Below are positions 15,604-24,399 of a DNA stretch of 64,000 bases, in pieces. A program made the translations under genes and the position numbers. How positions within the stretch are numbered: position 1 is the stretch's first letter; every line of letters starts with the position of its first letter. The stretch is from contig CBDEUB010000002.1 of assembly GCA_965243145.1 (NCBI GenBank), forward strand, positions 1,550,001 to 1,614,000, written 5' to 3'. The notes under the pieces are model-generated. The model ran no database searches and had not been told where the DNA came from. It saw nothing but the letters and a program-made list of their open reading frames with translations. The DNA comes from CBDBLK01 sp965243145 (lineage in GTDB: Bacteria; Bdellovibrionota; Bacteriovoracia; Bacteriovoracales; Bacteriovoracaceae).

Positions 15604-15624
15604 AAAAGGCCTTTGGGCCGGATT

Positions 15625-15849
15625 TCAGGAGTTTTGGCCCTCCCTAATCTTCCGTAGGTGGCCTTTAATTGCAGTCCTGCGAAGGCCAAAGTGCTGGCCC
15701 AATTGTTCGACTGTGAGGCCTTCACTCCGCTTCTTTGCCAATTCAGCGAGGTTGATTTTTGGCCTTTCCCAGCTTACCCTCACCTCTCGGACGGTGGTTA
15801 ATGCTGGTTCGACCACTATAGGGTCACTCCGACCAATTACGCATTGCAT
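15625..15849 (-). CDS. small HTH protein at the right end of the island
   Basis: The product has up to 74 residues. The C-terminal half is a helix-turn-helix (KKRSEGLTVEQLGQHFGLRR then TAIKGHLRK). The longest frame starts at ATG 15849, outside the attachment repeat, and runs through attR, so its first ~10 codons derive from the junction; a GTG at 15816 or 15783 may be the real start. Its position beside attR suggests a regulator or recombination directionality factor (inference). Confidence 0.5.
   Translation of the reverse strand: MQCVIGRSDPIVVEPALTTVREVRVSWERPKINLAELAKKRSEGLTVEQLGQHFGLRRTAIKGHLRKIREGQNS
15823..15835. other. attR, right attachment repeat
   Basis: GTCACTCCGACCA is identical to the tRNA-Pro 3' end (585-597). 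Upstream of it, on the island side, GCTGGTTC also matches the T arm but at a different distance, so this is an attachment site and not a second tRNA. Confidence 0.8.
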
Positions 15850-16028
15850 TAAACCCCAATGCCCCCCTAATTATAAAGGCCCTAGGACACTGGCCACAGC
15901 TTGCAAATTCTAGGAGATGAATTTAGGGCCGCCACCACGGGAAGAAAATAGCACTGTGGATGGCCTAACTTGTCCTTGCTCAAGTATGCCGGCAAATTGT
16001 TTTTCGCTGCCGGTATTTTTAGATTGTT

Positions 16029-16703
16029 TTATAGCTCCTGGCGGGCCAAAACATAGATTTGATCTAAAGTCACAGTCTTGGTATATGTTTGCTTTTTAAA
16101 ATTCACAATTTTTCGTGGATCGTAATCTTTCACATGGAAAAGACTCGTGATGAGTTGATCCGAATGTCGATTGTGAACCAGGTAACAATGATCAATGCTC
16201 ATTATGGCCTCTTGGAGAGTTACCCTCTGTGTGGGAGGTATTCCTTTCGTCTTGTAGTATTGATTTGACCATTCTTGCAGGCCCGATAGCGAAAGTGGGT
16301 CGTCTAGTGGTGGATCAAGTCTTGGGTCACAATCACCTTGTCCTAAGTCATAAATGTAACTGTTATCACCAACATCAAAAATAGGAGGTTCGTAAATACC
16401 ACGGAAGGCAACATCCCAGTGTCTTTTCAAGGAAAAAAACCGAAGCCGACCACTTTTTTCCCTATCCCACAAGGAGAAAGTTCTATCTGAACCATCTACC
16501 CTTCTATCCCAAAAACTATATGTTGAAAATGTCGCAGCAACTCCAGAACCTATAAGTTCAATTTCATTCGGATGATATTCAATAGTGCTTGCAATACCTC
16601 GATATTTTTTCATTTTGAAGTCGGCATTGTGACCTTTTGTTGTCCCTACAACGCCACCGCAGGCCATCAAAATTCCAAACAAACAGAATAAAATCATTTT
16701 CAT
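16029..16703 (-). CDS. lipoprotein, unknown function
   Basis: This is a 224-residue lipoprotein. The signal peptide MKMILFCLFGILMA is followed by lipobox Cys15. ATG 16703 has GGGGAGG seven bases upstream. The mature part contains two copies of a WDR(R/E)xSG-like segment (FWDRRVDG, LWDREKSG) and an Asp/Pro-rich stretch (CDPRLDPPLDDPLSL). Family not recognised. It lies just outside the right end of the tRNA-Pro element. Confidence 0.7.
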   Translation of the reverse strand: MKMILFCLFGILMACGGVVGTTKGHNADFKMKKYRGIASTIEYHPNEIELIGSGVAATFSTYSFWDRRVDGSDRTFSLWDREKSGRLRFFSLKRHWDVAFRGIYEPPIFDVGDNSYIYDLGQGDCDPRLDPPLDDPLSLSGLQEWSNQYYKTKGIPPTQRVTLQEAIMSIDHCYLVHNRHSDQLITSLFHVKDYDPRKIVNFKKQTYTKTVTLDQIYVLARQEL

Positions 16704-16938
16704 TGCATACCTCCCCTTTCGAGATTTGGTGTACTACCAGATATTCATACATCCCCCTTTGCTTGGCCGTCAAATATGGCGATCAATACGAATTAAAGTG
16801 GTACTTCCCATGTCTCTCAACATTAAAATCACTAACAAAAGCAGCTTTGGAAATTCTTTAGCACAAAACAAACTCCAGAGAAGTACAAAAATTTGAAAGC
16901 GTAATTTCGGCCTCCTTGCTTTTGTTCCAAAACATAGG

Positions 16939-18165
16939 ATGCCGGCATTTTCCTCTCATTTCAATGCTTTAACCTGCCTCATTTATGCAACAAGGTGTGA
17001 TTTCACCTGTAAACTCTTAAATTTGCAAGACCTTAGCACCGAGGACATCAAAGAATTGACATCAGACCCCATGGCTTACACAATGCAAAAAACAATGAAA
17101 AATGTACTTTATGTGGGAATAGATGTCGACGACAAGTCTTTTCACGGAGGGGGATTCTGTGAAGCAACAGGAGAAACTTTGGAATTTAAATGCAAAGCAA
17201 CAAACATCAAATTGCTGGGAAAACTCAAAAAACTCGAAGGCCAAGGATTCCAGTTGAAAACCTGCCATGAAGCGAGTTACATGGGCAACTCCCTTCACCG
17301 CTATTTGACTTCTGAAGGGATCGACAGCACGGTCATTGCGCCTTCGATGATTCCCGAGTTGGCGAGCGGACGGGTGAAAACCGATCGAGTTGATAGCAAC
17401 AAACTTGCCAGGTATTTTGCAAAAGGACTTTTAACACCCGTTTATGTTCCCGACAAAGTTGACGAACAGGCCAGAGACATCATCCGCTCCCGCAGATTTT
17501 TTATTGAGCAACGAAAGTCTCTAAAAAATCATATTGTATCGACTTTAAAGCGATACGGACTCAAATATAATGAAGGCGGGGAAAACAAGTCATATTGGAC
17601 AATTTCGCATATGGCATGGATTCGTAGAGAAATAAAAACTTTAGACGATGCAGGCAAGATAAATCTGGAATTTCTTCTTGAACAATGTGAAAGGATGAAT
17701 GACTGCGTTGAGGAATACGATAAAAAGAAAAAGGATGCGCTTACTTGTTTTAGAGGTATAAGCACTTTTTCTGCAATGGCGTTGATAACGGAGATTGGAG
17801 ATATTGAAAGATTTTCCCACCTATCGAAACTTGTTTCGTATGCTGGCCTGGATGTCAGTGAATACAGTTCTGGTGGAAAGGAAAAGAAATTTGGAATAAC
17901 AAAAATGGGGAATCGTTGGATAAGAACGACGATTGTTGAAAGCAGTCAATTCTCGGGGCGGATATGCCAGATAAGCAAAAGATTAAAAGAGGCCAAGAAA
18001 GGCCAATCGAAAGCAATAGTTGCCATTGCGGATAAATGCATGAAGAGACTACGAAAAAAATCTGTAAGACTTCAAAATATGAACAAACATAGCAATAAAG
18101 TGAAAGTTGCCTGTGCAAGAGAGCATCTGTGTTTTGTCTGGGAGGCACTCAACGCAGCGGCCTGA
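16939..18165 (+). CDS. IS110-family transposase (DEDD)
   Basis: The longest frame has 408 residues. YVGIDVDDKSFHG carries the first catalytic Asp of the RuvC-like DEDD domain, and TDRVDSNKLARYFAKGLL holds further acidic residues. The C-terminal Transposase_20 part contains GISTFSAMALITEIGD, LVSYAGLD and KMGNRWIRTTIVESSQFS with the conserved Ser. IS110 enzymes use an element-encoded bridge RNA. Starts at 17071, 17083 or 17095 (just before VGID) would fit family length better, but none has a ribosome binding site. A non-coding tail of about 170 bp follows. GGCC density is about one per 205 bp, lower than in neighbouring genes. Confidence 0.9.
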   Translation: MPAFSSHFNALTCLIYATRCDFTCKLLNLQDLSTEDIKELTSDPMAYTMQKTMKNVLYVGIDVDDKSFHGGGFCEATGETLEFKCKATNIKLLGKLKKLEGQGFQLKTCHEASYMGNSLHRYLTSEGIDSTVIAPSMIPELASGRVKTDRVDSNKLARYFAKGLLTPVYVPDKVDEQARDIIRSRRFFIEQRKSLKNHIVSTLKRYGLKYNEGGENKSYWTISHMAWIRREIKTLDDAGKINLEFLLEQCERMNDCVEEYDKKKKDALTCFRGISTFSAMALITEIGDIERFSHLSKLVSYAGLDVSEYSSGGKEKKFGITKMGNRWIRTTIVESSQFSGRICQISKRLKEAKKGQSKAIVAIADKCMKRLRKKSVRLQNMNKHSNKVKVACAREHLCFVWEALNAAA

Positions 18166-18237
18166 AATAATATTAACTGATGACAGTTCCGGTTTAAAGG
18201 AGAAGATAAGGATTTTTTGAGAATTTAAGAACCATGA

Positions 18238-18303
18238 TGTGGTGAAACCCTCGTTGCGGCCCTTGGCCAAAGTTTCCGAAGAAAGATAGAGGGTAACACC
18301 GCA
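18238..18303 (+). ncRNA. candidate structured RNA in the IS110 3' non-coding region
   Basis: TGTGGTG (18238-18244) pairs with CACCGCA (18297-18303); an AAA/TAA internal loop follows, then CCCTC (18248-18252) pairs with GAGGG (18289-18293), and a smaller GGCC-CTT-GGCC hairpin lies inside. The long hairpin sits directly after the transposase, where IS1111-type elements encode their targeting RNA. Identity as a bridge RNA is inference. Confidence 0.35.
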
Positions 18304-18338
18304 CGAACCAATCTTAATGCGTTAACCAGCACGCGAAT

Positions 18339-20312
18339 ATGAGGTTGGAAGTCAAAGGGACTCATAAATTTCTTAAAAAAACCGAATTTTCCCCTTTACG
18401 GGCGGTCATCCATATGAGGGCCGTCGATTATGTCTGCCAATACGGCCCGAAACTTTGGAAGGTCGTTCAAGAGGTAGAGGCCCAAAATCTACCGGAAGAG
18501 GAAAGAGTTATGCCACCTTTGAAATATTCACTCGATCTAGCAAAAAAAGAAGGCCACATCGAGGAACGCAAAAAAATTGCCCACCGATTTGGCCACCTCA
18601 TACTCTATCCCTTATTGGCCCTTGCGCTTGCCCGCTGTGGCCACCCCAGGGTTTTGCATACAGTTTCCATGGCGGCAAAAGAAAAAGAATCTGGCCACTT
18701 TTCCAACGGGAAGAAATATATGATTGCCACTCAAGGACATTACTCTACTGTGGCAGGTGAGCTTATGTACCAACTGGGAGGCAATGCTGTCGATGCTGCT
18801 ACCGCAGTCAGTTTTGCAATCAGTGTGGAACGCCCTCAATCGACTGGAATTGGAGGAGGTGGATTTATGTTGCTCAAATCTCCCCAAAACAAATATCCCG
18901 AGGCCTACGATTTCCGAGAAAAGGCCCCTCTCAAAGCACACCAAAACATGTTTATTGATTCGGAGGGAAAGGTCATTAAAAACAAATCTTTGACGGGCAT
19001 TCATGCCGTCGGGATACCAGGCATGGTGGCCGGGGTTTTGTATGTTCATGCACAATACGGAAATCTTCCCCTAAAACAGGTTCTGGCCCCTGCCATCGAA
19101 CTTGCACAAAAGGGATTTCCCGTCTATCCCGAACTTGCCAAGGCCTTAAAACTTAGGGAATCGGCACTGAAAAAATTTACTGCTGGCCGAAAAATATTCT
19201 TCAAGAACGGCAAGGTTTTAAAAGAAGGAGAACAATTGGTGCAAAAAGACCTGGCCAAAACTTTACAGTTTATCGCTCAAAAAGGGCGAAAAGGTTTTTA
19301 TCAAGGCCCCGTTGCAAAAGCAATCATCCAGGAAAGTCAATTTCATCAAGGCCTGATAACTCAGAAAGATTTAGACATTTATACCGCTAAAAAAAGGCCT
19401 TTCGTTCACGGTACTTACAAAGGAAAAGATGTTTTTAGCATGGGTCCTCCCAGCAGTGGAGGTATTCATATTATTCAAATTCTCAACATGGTAGAAAAAA
19501 CGAACCTGAAACGGTATGGCCCCCAACACCCACAAACTGTTCATCTTGTCGCCTCGGCCATGCAACAGGCCTTTGCCGATAGGGCCAAATACTTGGGAGA
19601 CACGGACTTCGTTAAAGTTCCAGTCGATCGACTCATTTCAAAAAAATATGCCGATCAGATGGCCAAAAAAATTCCTGCAAATCGTGCCAAAAATAAAAAT
19701 GATGTGGCCCCAGGGCATTTCCCCAAATTTGAGTCAAACCAGACTACACATTTTTCCATCATGGACGACAAAGGTTGGGCCATCAGTTCCACCCAGACTC
19801 TCAACGGATATTTTGGCTCGGCCCTGGCCGTTCGTGGTACTGGGATTATTTTGAACAATGAAATGGATGACTTTGCCGCAAAAGTGGGGGCAAGCAATCT
19901 CTTTGGTGCCATTGGAGGAAAAAATAATCTCATTGCTCCGGGAAAACGCCCTCTCAGTTCTATGTCTCCCACGATTATCATGGAAACAGGAAGGCCCATT
20001 ATGACATTAGGGAGTCCTGCGGGAACCCGAATTTTCACCTGTGTGGCCCAAACCATACTCAATTATTTTGAACATGGATTATCTCTAAAAGATTCCGTGT
20101 CCTCAGTACGCTATCACCACCAATGGTCTCCCGATGAAATTCGCATTGATGCAAAAGGATTGCCCAAAGCAACAGAAAAGGCCCTCTATAAAATGGGCCA
20201 TAATCTCCGGCACAAAAATCTTGGCTGCCGTATTCAGGCCATCACTCGTGAGAAAAACCAATTTGTTGGGGTTTCTGATATTAGGGGAAGAGGTATGGCC
20301 AAAGGGAAATAG
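18339..20312 (+). CDS. ggt: gamma-glutamyltranspeptidase
   Basis: The frame has 657 residues. The enzyme transfers or hydrolyses gamma-glutamyl groups, for example of glutathione, in the periplasm or outer face. GIGGGGFML, PPSSGGIH, NQTTHFSIMD (autoprocessing/catalytic Thr about residue 468), PLSSMSPTI and GSPAGTRI are the family motifs. The signal HLILYPLLALALARCG resembles a lipoprotein signal but begins only at residue ~85. The first ~80 residues (AVDYVCQYGPKLWKVV ... AKKEGHIEERKKIA) are not GGT. No start codon exists between this stretch and the signal, so it could be a fusion with an upstream remnant, or translation may begin at ATG 18510 (after GGAAGAGG). The gene follows the IS110 tail directly. 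Confidence 0.88.
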   Translation: MRLEVKGTHKFLKKTEFSPLRAVIHMRAVDYVCQYGPKLWKVVQEVEAQNLPEEERVMPPLKYSLDLAKKEGHIEERKKIAHRFGHLILYPLLALALARCGHPRVLHTVSMAAKEKESGHFSNGKKYMIATQGHYSTVAGELMYQLGGNAVDAATAVSFAISVERPQSTGIGGGGFMLLKSPQNKYPEAYDFREKAPLKAHQNMFIDSEGKVIKNKSLTGIHAVGIPGMVAGVLYVHAQYGNLPLKQVLAPAIELAQKGFPVYPELAKALKLRESALKKFTAGRKIFFKNGKVLKEGEQLVQKDLAKTLQFIAQKGRKGFYQGPVAKAIIQESQFHQGLITQKDLDIYTAKKRPFVHGTYKGKDVFSMGPPSSGGIHIIQILNMVEKTNLKRYGPQHPQTVHLVASAMQQAFADRAKYLGDTDFVKVPVDRLISKKYADQMAKKIPANRAKNKNDVAPGHFPKFESNQTTHFSIMDDKGWAISSTQTLNGYFGSALAVRGTGIILNNEMDDFAAKVGASNLFGAIGGKNNLIAPGKRPLSSMSPTIIMETGRPIMTLGSPAGTRIFTCVAQTILNYFEHGLSLKDSVSSVRYHHQWSPDEIRIDAKGLPKATEKALYKMGHNLRHKNLGCRIQAITREKNQFVGVSDIRGRGMAKGK

Positions 20313-20384
20313 GCCTCGCTTTCATTCCATTGGCCTCCCAACAACTAGATACATTCTCTCAAAAAATTCAGTATATTCTATTTT

Positions 20385-21275
20385 TTAAGACAGATCCTCT
20401 AAAAATTTTTTGATTCTCAAATTTACCGTTTTATGAAAATCGACCTGTGGTACATGACTTCCATGCTTGACCGTATAAAACTGCGAATCACTCAAATATC
20501 GCTTTAAAATTGCTTGGGAGTGGTAGGGAATGACCCTATCTTTGTCCCCGCTCACGATGAGAGCAGGGGACGAAATATTTTTGGCCTTGGGAAGAATGTT
20601 GTAATCCTTCATCTGATCCATAAGCTGAAAAAAGATTTGAGGATGAATTTCACCCAATTTGTCCAAATAATCTTGGATAAATTTTCGTGAAGTTTTGCTA
20701 GGATGAAATCCACCCCGATGGACAATAAGTTCCATAATAGGTTTTTTGGAAAGAAATTTCCAAACGGCCATAGATTCATCGGGGTAACGATTGACCAAAA
20801 ACCGCAGAAAGGGATAAATCAGATCAATAATGTTAGTATCAAACATAATTTCCTGAGGTGGCAGAATAGTCCCCGATATTAAAACTATACCTTTTGCTAT
20901 TGCCGGATTTTCGTAAGCAAAATCAAGAGATATGTTGACCCCCATACTGTGGCCGATATGAACACTCCTTTTAATTCCCAAGTGGTTTATGATTTGTGCT
21001 ATATCACTTACAATACCACCAAACGAGCAATCCCTTATATCCTGAGTGCCTTCCGACTCATAATGAAAACGATAATCATGAAATAAAATCTTAAACCCAA
21101 GTTTGTGAAAATAGGGAATTTGAAACTGATAATGGTTTATATTGCAAGCAAGTCCGTAATTAAAAACCAAAACTAAATCTTGGTTTTGAAGTTCATCGGG
21201 CCGAAAATTCGTCGTATAAAAAATTTCAATTTCGTCCGATGTACGCAAACGGCCAGAATAACTAGGAGAAATCAT
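20385..21275 (-). CDS. alpha/beta hydrolase
   Basis: This is a 296-residue protein with nucleophile elbow GHSMG (about residue 110), acid in VSGDKDR and histidine in KHGSHVP, a complete triad. Its substrate is unknown. The start ATG overlaps the stop of the FHA-like gene upstream by 4 bp, so the two are translationally coupled. It converges on ggt. Confidence 0.82.
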   Translation of the reverse strand: MISPSYSGRLRTSDEIEIFYTTNFRPDELQNQDLVLVFNYGLACNINHYQFQIPYFHKLGFKILFHDYRFHYESEGTQDIRDCSFGGIVSDIAQIINHLGIKRSVHIGHSMGVNISLDFAYENPAIAKGIVLISGTILPPQEIMFDTNIIDLIYPFLRFLVNRYPDESMAVWKFLSKKPIMELIVHRGGFHPSKTSRKFIQDYLDKLGEIHPQIFFQLMDQMKDYNILPKAKNISSPALIVSGDKDRVIPYHSQAILKRYLSDSQFYTVKHGSHVPQVDFHKTVNLRIKKFLEDLS

Positions 21276-21703
21276 ATCCTTTCTTTATATTCATATTCAA
21301 GAAAAAGCAACTCTGCTTCCAACGCCTCGATGAAAAGTTTTTCCTTATCAGACAAAGAAGCATTTTGGGCCGCTATGTTATCTTTCCAGGGAAGGCAAAT
21401 TGTTTCAAAATTGTATTGAGCAAGCAATATCTCGGTCTTGCCTATCTGAATTTTATCTTCCGGTTGAATGAGTTTTTTTGCAAGGACTTCTTTCTTATTG
21501 ACATAAAAAATGCCAGGCGGAGTAATTTTAACCATCATTCCCTCGGATGTTGCTATTAAAGAGATACCCTTTGACGGCAATTGAGGGTCTTCAATGGGAA
21601 GGTGGCAAGATAAAGCAGTTCCAAGTTCAATTTCGGCAAAGAAAAATTGGTGTTTTCCAATGACTTCAGGGTCGGGAGATGCCAAAATTTCAAGTTCTAC
21701 CAT
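21272..21703 (-). CDS. FHA-like domain protein
   Basis: This is a 143-residue protein whose strands and loops (ELGTALSCHLPIEDPQLPSK, VNKKEVLAKKLIQPEDKIQI, GKTEILL) fit a forkhead-associated fold, with a charged helix at the end. FHA domains read phosphothreonine. The typical SxxH is not clear, so recognition may have changed. It is coupled to the hydrolase gene downstream. Confidence 0.55.
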   Translation of the reverse strand: MVELEILASPDPEVIGKHQFFFAEIELGTALSCHLPIEDPQLPSKGISLIATSEGMMVKITPPGIFYVNKKEVLAKKLIQPEDKIQIGKTEILLAQYNFETICLPWKDNIAAQNASLSDKEKLFIEALEAELLFLEYEYKERI

Positions 21704-21752
21704 TTCTCTATATTATCAGTTCAAAATAAATTTAATGCCGGGAAAAACCTTC

Positions 21753-23870
21753 CTAAGTCATTTGAGTTAAGTGAACATCGTTTTTAAATTTATCGATAAG
21801 CCCGTTTAACTCGGGATAGGCCTCTTGGAATTGGAAAAGGCGATCTACATCCTTTTTTGCATCTAAAAGGTGATTCTGATGGGAGATTAAGTTAGCGAGA
21901 GACTTATTGCGTACAGGGCCGGATTGTTCTGTTCCAAAAATATCGCCCTCTCCCCTGATTTGCAAGTCTTTTTCAGCAATTTCAAACCCGTCGCAAGTTT
22001 TTTCAATAATCCTTAGTCGTTCCATACTAAAAGGGCCAATTTTCTTTTCGGTAACCAAAAAACAAAATCCTGGGCGGGTTCCTCGGCCAACCCTGCCTCT
22101 CAATTGGTGCAGTGAAGAGAGGCCAAAGCGATCGGGGTTTATAATTGCCATGACACTGGCATTGGGAACATTAATTCCAACTTCAACAACAGATGTTGAA
22201 ATGAGAATATCAACATTGTGGTTTTTAAAATCGACAAAGGCCTGGACTTTATCTTTAGAGTTAAGTTTTCCATGCAGACCCCAAACTCTAAAGTTGGGAA
22301 AATATTTTTTAAATCTTTCCAACACCTCTTCAAGATTGGCAATGTCCTGAGTTTCGCTTTCTACAATAGTAGGAACGACAACATAGGCCTGTTCCCCAAG
22401 AGAAAGGCGTGCATTTAAAAATCCGAGAAACTTTTTAAAGTTGTGAGGTTCAACAATCCTAGTTTTTGTACCTTTACGATGTGCTGGTAGTGTTTTAATG
22501 ACGGAAATATCAAGGTCGCCATACTGAGTGAGGCCGAGACTTCTGGGTATAGGAGTGGCCGTCATAATAAGACAATGTACCCCTGGCCCCTTGTTCACCA
22601 ACCTAATTCTTTGATTCACACCAAATTTATGTTGCTCGTCTATAATCACCAAGGCCAACTGTTTAAACTTCACGCTCTCTTGAATAAGGCCATGAGTGCC
22701 TATAATAATGTGAATATGGCCCTCTTCTAAATCATTCAAAAGTATCGCTCTTTCTCTTTTTTTAGTGCTCCCCAAAAGCAGGCCAATATTGTATGTGCAA
22801 TTTTTAAAAAGTTCGTTAAAATTGATAAAATGTTGTAAGGCCAACGATTCGGTAGGACACATAACCGCCACCTGGTGGCCATGCTCCATGGCCATCATGG
22901 CCGCCGCTATGGCGACACTGGTTTTCCCCGATCCCACATCCCCCTGCAAAAGCCTCATCATCTTTTTATCACTATTGAGGTCTTCAGCAATTTCCAGCAC
23001 TGCATTTTTTTGGTCTTGAGTTAAAGGATAAGGAAAGAATTTACAAACTTTATATAACAAATCTTGGGAAATACAATGCTTTATCCCCTTTTGGGCAAGT
23101 GCTAATTGCCGACGCAATTTTATTTTTATTTGATCCCGAAAAAACTCCTCATAAACCAGGCGCTCTTCGGCCTTCTTTCTTTCTTTTTCAGACCATTCCA
23201 AAGGAGAAACTTTCCCATGTAAAAAGCGAAAGGCCTGGCCCAAAGGTATGATTCCTCTTTCCTGCCTCATTCCTTCTGGCAAATATTCGGGAATTTTTTC
23301 CCAAGAACACTCGGGAATTTTTTTAAAAATTGCCTTCATGTAGGAAGGAGATATTTTATTAAAGGTCGGATAATAAACTTGCAATTCTGATTGATTTCGA
23401 TTCATATCAAAGTTGGATTCTTCTTTCAAAAACTCTACCTTGGGATTTAAAATCTGCTTTAATCCCTGGTAGAGAGAAACTTTGCCACTGAAGATAATGT
23501 TTTTTAGATTTTGGAATTGCCGAACCTGATTGGAATAAAGATTAAACAATCTGAGGTTGAGACAATTCCCTGAAGAAAGTAAGTCATAAACTACGACTGT
23601 AACATGACTAAGTCTGGCCCCTCTATATCCTCGCACTTTAAAATTGGGAGTTACTTTGACTCCTTGGATTTTCCCAACACCTTTAAAGATTTTTTCCGGA
23701 AAAGCATCTTGAAACTTGGAAATTGGGGGAATTTTTTCGACTCTCAAAGGGCGTATCCACAAGAGATCCTCTAAGGCCATGACCCCGGCGGAATACAATT
23801 TTTCTAAAATTTTGCTTTTTTTTCCTCGAAATAAAATTTCAACAGGAGAATCCCAAAAGTGTTTTTCCAT
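21753..23870 (-). CDS. recG: ATP-dependent DNA helicase RecG
   Basis: The protein is just over 700 residues long. It reverses stalled replication forks and processes Holliday junctions. An N-terminal wedge/OB region is followed by Walker A GDVGSGKT (about residue 310), DEQH (about 410), TATPIP, and the C-terminal helicase motifs VGINVPNAS and QLRGRVGRG. I chose ATG 23870; a TTG five codons upstream (23885) has no better ribosome binding site. It is followed on the same strand by no coupled gene and preceded by greA, 33 bp upstream. Confidence 0.95.
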   Translation of the reverse strand: MEKHFWDSPVEILFRGKKSKILEKLYSAGVMALEDLLWIRPLRVEKIPPISKFQDAFPEKIFKGVGKIQGVKVTPNFKVRGYRGARLSHVTVVVYDLLSSGNCLNLRLFNLYSNQVRQFQNLKNIIFSGKVSLYQGLKQILNPKVEFLKEESNFDMNRNQSELQVYYPTFNKISPSYMKAIFKKIPECSWEKIPEYLPEGMRQERGIIPLGQAFRFLHGKVSPLEWSEKERKKAEERLVYEEFFRDQIKIKLRRQLALAQKGIKHCISQDLLYKVCKFFPYPLTQDQKNAVLEIAEDLNSDKKMMRLLQGDVGSGKTSVAIAAAMMAMEHGHQVAVMCPTESLALQHFINFNELFKNCTYNIGLLLGSTKKRERAILLNDLEEGHIHIIIGTHGLIQESVKFKQLALVIIDEQHKFGVNQRIRLVNKGPGVHCLIMTATPIPRSLGLTQYGDLDISVIKTLPAHRKGTKTRIVEPHNFKKFLGFLNARLSLGEQAYVVVPTIVESETQDIANLEEVLERFKKYFPNFRVWGLHGKLNSKDKVQAFVDFKNHNVDILISTSVVEVGINVPNASVMAIINPDRFGLSSLHQLRGRVGRGTRPGFCFLVTEKKIGPFSMERLRIIEKTCDGFEIAEKDLQIRGEGDIFGTEQSGPVRNKSLANLISHQNHLLDAKKDVDRLFQFQEAYPELNGLIDKFKNDVHLTQMT

Positions 23871-23902
23871 AACCCAATTTGCCAATAAATTGATCGATGG
23901 CC

Positions 23903-24379
23903 CTATCTGTATTCAACTTTTTCAACCTCATATTCGACATCACCCTTAGGGGCCTTAACAATAACACTATCACCCTCTTTTTTACCAATCAGGGCCTTGC
24001 CAAGAGGACTGGTAAAAGAAATTTTCCCTTCCAAAGTATCAGATTCATCTTTGCCCACAATTTTGTAAACAACTGACTCGTTGGTTCCAACATTGAAGAG
24101 GGCCACCGTCGCGCCAAAAACAATGCTCTCACTCTTAATAGTAGAAATATCAATCACCCTTGAACTCGCAATGATCGACTGAAGCTGAGCTATACGGCCC
24201 TCAACTAAGGCCTGCTTTTCCTTGGCCGCATGATATTCCGCGTTTTCTTTTAAATCCCCAAGTCTACGCGCTTCATCTATTGCAGTTTTTAAATTTTCCC
24301 TTTCAATCTTTATGAGGCGTTCAAGTTCTGCTTTTGCTTTTTCAAGCCCCTCTACCGTAATCAAATTTTCCTGCTTCAT
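23903..24379 (-). CDS. greA: transcript cleavage factor GreA
   Basis: This 158-residue protein rescues backtracked RNA polymerase by stimulating transcript cleavage. The N-terminal coiled coil ends in the acidic tip RRLGDLKENAEYHAAKE, and the C-terminal FKBP-like part contains ISFTSPLGKALIGKKEGD. I chose ATG 24379, which has AAGG at proper spacing; TTG 24385 is less likely. It is followed by recG. Confidence 0.95.
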   Translation of the reverse strand: MKQENLITVEGLEKAKAELERLIKIERENLKTAIDEARRLGDLKENAEYHAAKEKQALVEGRIAQLQSIIASSRVIDISTIKSESIVFGATVALFNVGTNESVVYKIVGKDESDTLEGKISFTSPLGKALIGKKEGDSVIVKAPKGDVEYEVEKVEYR

Positions 24380-24399
24380 GGCCAAACCTTATTCATTTT

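Larger units (their letters stand above)
585..15835. mobile_element. 15.2 kb integrative element in tRNA-Pro
   Basis: The element is bounded by a 13-bp direct repeat, GTCACTCCGACCA, at the tRNA 3' end (585-597) and again at 15823-15835. A large serine recombinase lies directly inside the left end. The content is accessory: two replication-relaxation-like proteins, a SIR2-like gene, a PD-(D/E)XK protein, an Rpn nuclease, a split lipoprotein and HTH remnants. No relaxase or type IV secretion gene was seen, so it is a simple genomic island or an element mobilised in trans rather than a self-transmissible one (inference). Confidence 0.82.

Noticed and set aside
15801..15840. A second tRNA at the right end of the island
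   Set aside because: Only the acceptor 3' strand and GCTGGTTC match. No anticodon arm or 5' half exists, so this is the attachment site.
18612..19055. A 147-residue reverse frame inside ggt
   Set aside because: Antisense shadow; ggt motifs are intact on the forward strand.
21907..22350. A 147-residue forward frame in recG
   Set aside because: Shadow frame of recG, no start signal.
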